A DNA stretch of 8,193 nt. Origin: Caulobacteraceae bacterium. GTDB taxonomy: Bacteria; Pseudomonadota; Alphaproteobacteria; Caulobacterales; Caulobacteraceae. The position numbers were made by a program, and so were the translations under genes. Numbering within the stretch: the stretch's first letter is position 1; each line of letters begins with the position of its first letter. The stretch is from assembly GCA_947501315.1 (NCBI GenBank), contig CANMXH010000098.1, forward strand, positions 1 to 8,193, read 5' to 3'. Below the pieces are notes generated by a model. The model had not been told where the DNA came from. It saw only the letters and a list, made by a program, of their open reading frames with translations, and ran no database searches. Below are positions 5,595 to 8,193 of this stretch, in pieces.

Positions 5595-7314
5595 ACCGCT
5601 GAACCAGATACTCTGGGGAGATCATCGTCATATAGATTGCCAGCTTGGCCCGGTTCAGCCGGGCGGCGTCGATCTGGGCCTGGGTCGCGCCGGCACCGGG
5701 AATGGCAACACTGTTCACGCTGTCGGTAATCCGGACCCGGAGTGTCGGCGACATCTGGCCATACAGCAGCAGTCGGTTCACCCGTTCGACGAGGAGTGTG
5801 GCATCCCCGGCGACAGCCACCTCCGCAGTGTAGGCTGACCGCACGTCGGTGCCCGTGCCGATTCCCGTGCCGATCACATTCTGCATGGTGTTGGCGTAGC
5901 CGGCGACGGTCACTTCATCGACAATCTGAAACTCGGGTGCCCTCAGGCCGGCCGTGCCAAGCCGGGTGTTTGGGGGGATGTATCCGGGCCGGTAGAAGTT
6001 GAACACCGACGGCGACGCGAGCGGGGACTGTCCGAGCGATGTGTTCGCGCTGGTCGAGGTGATCAGATAGTTCCCCGAAACCGATGTTGCAGAGAAGGCC
6101 CGCATCCAGTTGACGAGGCGGACCATTGGTTCGCGCACCTTGCCGAAGGTCGCGCTGCTGACGGATGTCATGTCGCGCGCTTCCGCATCCAGAAGGATGG
6201 CTCGAACCACTGCGGCCAGATCGCCTCGTACACCGGAGCCGTTGTTGTTGAAGACGGTGGCGACCCTTTGCACATAGGCGGGACTGGGGTTGCTGGTGAC
6301 CAGTCTCTGGATCAACTGCCGACCGATGAAGGGACCGACATTCGGGTGGTTGAAGATGACATCGAGGGCCGCATTCAGTTCGGCGGCCCCGTCGGTTGAA
6401 CCGCCCGCGATTGTGGTTCCAAGGAACGTCTTCGCCGAGGTCGAGTGGAAGGCCGGATAGAAGATCATCGGCCGGATGCTGGCGTCCGGGTCGCGGTTTC
6501 GGCCGAGGAAGGTGTTGTTGGTCGGGGTTGGCGAATACCAGCTCATACCCGTGAACACCCGGGCGAGCCCCGCGATGTCGGCCTGCGAATAGGCCGGCAC
6601 CGGGGCTCCGGAACCGTCCGTCACTACAGACCCGTCAATATTCAGGCGGTGCACGCCGATGGACATCAACTGCATGACCTCACGGGCGTAGTTCTCGTCG
6701 GGTTCCCGGCCCGTCGCAGTGTCTTCCTTCTGGTTGGCCAGATGGGTCAGATAGACACCCATCATGGGGTGCAGGCTCACCTGCTGAAGGAGGGTGCGGT
6801 AGTTGCCGAAAGCGTTGTCGCCCAGCATGTCGTAGTAGGAACTGGCACCGCGCGCATCGACAGCAGGGTCGATCATCGAGATCACGAAGATCTCGGACAG
6901 TGCCAGTTTCATCCGCTCGCGCAGCTGGGCCTGGCCGTTCGCCGAATACGACCAGAAACTCTCATAGAAATGATTGGCGTTGAGCGTGGCCGTCGGCTGG
7001 GTGAGCCGCAACTGGACCAGCCGGTTATCCATGTAGACCCGGTGGGAAGAGGACGGCAGGGCCATCTGCTGGTCCAGCCAGGCCCTGTAGCCGAGGGGCT
7101 TGAGCACGTTGATATCGGCCTCGGTCGGCCCAAAGGTCGCCTGGGTCAGGAAGCGCGCGGCCTCTGCATCACTCAGGGGCACGGCTACCGGGGGTGGTTC
7201 CGGGGTGCTCCCGCCATCCTGCCCGCCGCCGCCACCACAGGCCGCGAGTCCCACAACAAGTGCGAGAGAGACAGCGATGGATCGCATCCGTCTTGCAACC
7301 AGACCGATTTGCAT
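5593..7314 (-). CDS. DUF1800 family lipoprotein
   Basis: Predicted outer-membrane or surface lipoprotein of unknown function, 573 aa from the chosen start. The leader has a basic n-region, the hydrophobic SIAVSLALVVG and a lipobox LAAC with lipidated Cys26, followed by a poly-Gly/Pro-rich tether (to about residue 46). No Asp at +2 argues against inner-membrane retention by the usual rule. The DUF1800 domain then fills the rest: SDAEAARFLTQATFGPTEADI (about 48-68), the HPMMGVYL helix near 182, EPDENYAREVMQLMSIG (about 204-220), LARVFTGMSW, and a C-terminal MISPEYLVQR ending. The open frame extends upstream to 7587, but that segment lacks leader character and would overlap the divergent gene. 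ATG at 7314 follows a G8 tract; ATG at 7287 (564 aa) also gives a good lipoprotein leader and cannot be excluded. First gene of the minus-strand unit. Confidence 0.94.
   Translation of the reverse strand: MQIGLVARRMRSIAVSLALVVGLAACGGGGGQDGGSTPEPPPVAVPLSDAEAARFLTQATFGPTEADINVLKPLGYRAWLDQQMALPSSSHRVYMDNRLVQLRLTQPTATLNANHFYESFWSYSANGQAQLRERMKLALSEIFVISMIDPAVDARGASSYYDMLGDNAFGNYRTLLQQVSLHPMMGVYLTHLANQKEDTATGREPDENYAREVMQLMSIGVHRLNIDGSVVTDGSGAPVPAYSQADIAGLARVFTGMSWYSPTPTNNTFLGRNRDPDASIRPMIFYPAFHSTSAKTFLGTTIAGGSTDGAAELNAALDVIFNHPNVGPFIGRQLIQRLVTSNPSPAYVQRVATVFNNNGSGVRGDLAAVVRAILLDAEARDMTSVSSATFGKVREPMVRLVNWMRAFSATSVSGNYLITSTSANTSLGQSPLASPSVFNFYRPGYIPPNTRLGTAGLRAPEFQIVDEVTVAGYANTMQNVIGTGIGTGTDVRSAYTAEVAVAGDATLLVERVNRLLLYGQMSPTLRVRITDSVNSVAIPGAGATQAQIDAARLNRAKLAIYMTMISPEYLVQR
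5852..5874. repeat. Two-copy 12-bp tandem repeat inside DUF1800
   Basis: CCCGTGCCGAT occurs at 5852-5862 and 5864-5874, period 12. On the coding strand it gives the residues GTGIGTGT, so the frame is kept. It looks like a small in-frame duplication in a loop. Confidence 0.6.
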
Positions 7315-7514
7315 GACCCCCCCCGAAGCAGACAGCCAGAAATGATCGCTTGAATCAGCGCTGTGGGCCAGAAAAATCGTGTGAGGCGGTGAAGAAGGTT
7401 CCGGGCGCCGATCGACGAAAATCTTCGGTACCGTTTGCAGGGTGCAGAGGGCCGTGCGGTTGGCTAGAGATCGCGAAGGGATGGAACAGGGTCCCGGTCG
7501 CAGGTGTCCCCCGC
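7315..7514. promoter_or_regulatory. Divergent intergenic region between DUF1800 and the N0-domain gene
   Basis: The region must hold promoters for both directions. For the plus-strand gene GCTAGAGA at 7463-7470 resembles the Caulobacter -10 consensus GCTANAWC, but no good -35 element stands at the right spacing. CGGTACCG at 7426-7433 is a perfect 8-bp palindrome near the middle. For the minus-strand unit no convincing promoter was recognised. The region ends against the DUF1800 start with a run of eight C on the plus strand (7317-7324). Confidence 0.4.
7317..7324 (-). promoter_or_regulatory. G8 homopolymer at the DUF1800 ribosome-binding position
   Basis: Eight consecutive G on the minus strand stand 2 nt before the ATG at 7314. 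The tract occupies the place where a Shine-Dalgarno sequence is expected and is the only G-rich element there. If the ATG at 7287 is used instead, this tract is merely part of the leader. Confidence 0.45.
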
Positions 7515-8193
7515 ATGAAATCCGTCCCTGCCATCGGCGCTGCCTTGATCGCCCTGGTCTGGTGCGTTTTCCTGCCGGCTGAGGCAAAGGCCCGCGTACC
7601 TGATTCAGGTCTTTCCGGTTCGAGCTACTATCTGATCAGTCTCGACAAGGCCTCGCTTGACGATGCGGCGGAGGCCGTACTGGTGCAATCACTGCGGTCG
7701 AGGGTTGTGATTGACCCGGACCTTGAGGCCGAGATCAGCTTTCGCGTCGCCGAGTCACTCACGACCACGGAACTTGCCGAGCAGTTCTCTGTGGCACTGG
7801 CTGAGGAGGGTATTGCCCTGGTGCGGTCCGGGGACGGCTATCGCCTTATGGACATGCAGGGTGCGCTCGCCCTCCGACCGCCGCTTGATATCGTCAGCGT
7901 GCCGCCGCCTGACATGCGTCTCGAGGTCCTCCCGCCCATGCCCCGGCCGGAGCCATCTGCAGCCGCTGCGGAGACCGGAACTGTTTCGGGGGGTCGGTCG
8001 TACTGGCTGCTGCTCCTGCCTTGCCTGGTGGCACTCGCAGCGGCCTCGACCTGGCTTCTGTGGCGTCGGGGACGGCCAGGCTTCCTGCAGGTCCTGCTCG
8101 ATCGAGGTAATCGCGAGCGCGAACTGACCCGGGACCGCCACGCGGTCATCGACCGGCTGCTTGCAGACCACCCGGTCGATCTTTCCGTGCTCG
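7515..8193 (+). CDS. Membrane-tethered secretin N0/STN-domain protein (5' part, runs off the window)
   Basis: Unrecognised as a named gene. The 226 visible residues give a clear architecture: a signal peptide (1 to about 26, hydrophobic core IGAALIALVWCVFLPAEA), a domain at about 38-112 resembling the N0/STN domain of GspD-type secretins (SLDKASLDDAAEAVL, then VVIDPDLEAEISFRV, then EEGIALVRSGDGYRLMD), a Pro-rich linker (121-147), one transmembrane helix (about 163-183) followed by the positive WRRGRP, and a charged segment beginning a C-terminal region. If the leader is cleaved, N0 is periplasmic and the C-terminus cytoplasmic. N0 domains form the periplasmic entrance of secretins and contact inner-membrane partners; a separate, membrane-anchored N0 is not the standard type II layout. 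The ATG has AGGTG 8 nt upstream. The gene is divergent from the DUF1800 unit. The cytoplasmic part is cut off, so the full role is unknown; a secretion or pilus-assembly component or an STN-type signalling protein are the main options. Confidence 0.8.
   Translation, partial: MKSVPAIGAALIALVWCVFLPAEAKARVPDSGLSGSSYYLISLDKASLDDAAEAVLVQSLRSRVVIDPDLEAEISFRVAESLTTTELAEQFSVALAEEGIALVRSGDGYRLMDMQGALALRPPLDIVSVPPPDMRLEVLPPMPRPEPSAAAAETGTVSGGRSYWLLLLPCLVALAAASTWLLWRRGRPGFLQVLLDRGNRERELTRDRHAVIDRLLADHPVDLSVL

Noticed and set aside
6445..7353. Long plus-strand open frame of 302 codons opposite DUF1800
   Set aside because: It lies over a conserved domain on the other strand and has no recognisable motif or leader; treated as a shadow frame.
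7341..7372. Possible sigma-54 promoter for the DUF1800 unit
   Set aside because: The GG is not followed by GC at the required 10-nt distance.
7315..7587. N-terminal extension of DUF1800 to a TTG at 7587
   Set aside because: It would bury the lipoprotein leader about 90 residues inside the protein and overlap the start of the divergent gene. It has no protein-like character.
7755..8171. Minus-strand open frame opposite the N0-domain gene
   Set aside because: The plus-strand frame has a ribosome site, signal peptide, N0 motifs and a membrane helix; the reverse frame has none.

Overview
This is a GC-rich window in which nearly every base is coding. The gene set fits an alphaproteobacterium, most likely Caulobacterales (Brevundimonas, Caulobacter or Phenylobacterium type). 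The pointers are a FucP-type sugar transporter beside a PrnA-type flavin halogenase, a halogenase promoter that fits the Caulobacter housekeeping consensus, and a poly-Gly lipoprotein of the DUF1800 family. The taxonomic call is inference from gene content, not from a marker gene.

Layout: (1) 1-486, plus strand, is the 3' part of a sugar/H+ symporter of the major facilitator superfamily. It converges on (2) 559-2070, minus strand, a complete flavin-dependent tryptophan-halogenase-family enzyme with its own promoter; a nested inverted repeat lies between the two ends. (3) 2267-7314, minus strand, is a three-gene unit read in the order DUF1800 lipoprotein, DUF1501 protein with a Tat-like leader, and a fused-type aconitase X (DUF126 + catalytic domain). 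The first two genes are separated by 10 bp and look translationally coupled. The third follows after about 67 bp that contain a strong hairpin. (4) 7515-8193, plus strand, runs off the window and is divergent from that unit. It encodes a signal peptide, a secretin-type N0/STN domain, a Pro-rich linker, one transmembrane helix and the start of a cytoplasmic region.

How the genes may work together: the transporter and halogenase belong to a recurrent sugar-uptake neighbourhood in this bacterial group, where the halogenase substrate is unknown. DUF1800 and DUF1501 are a widespread exported pair of unknown function. Here the pair is linked to a cytoplasmic dehydratase-type enzyme (AcnX) and sits opposite a membrane-tethered N0-domain protein that resembles the entry domain of type II secretion secretins. 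The last two associations are the most unusual content of the window. No RNA genes, CRISPR arrays, insertion sequences or attachment sites were seen.
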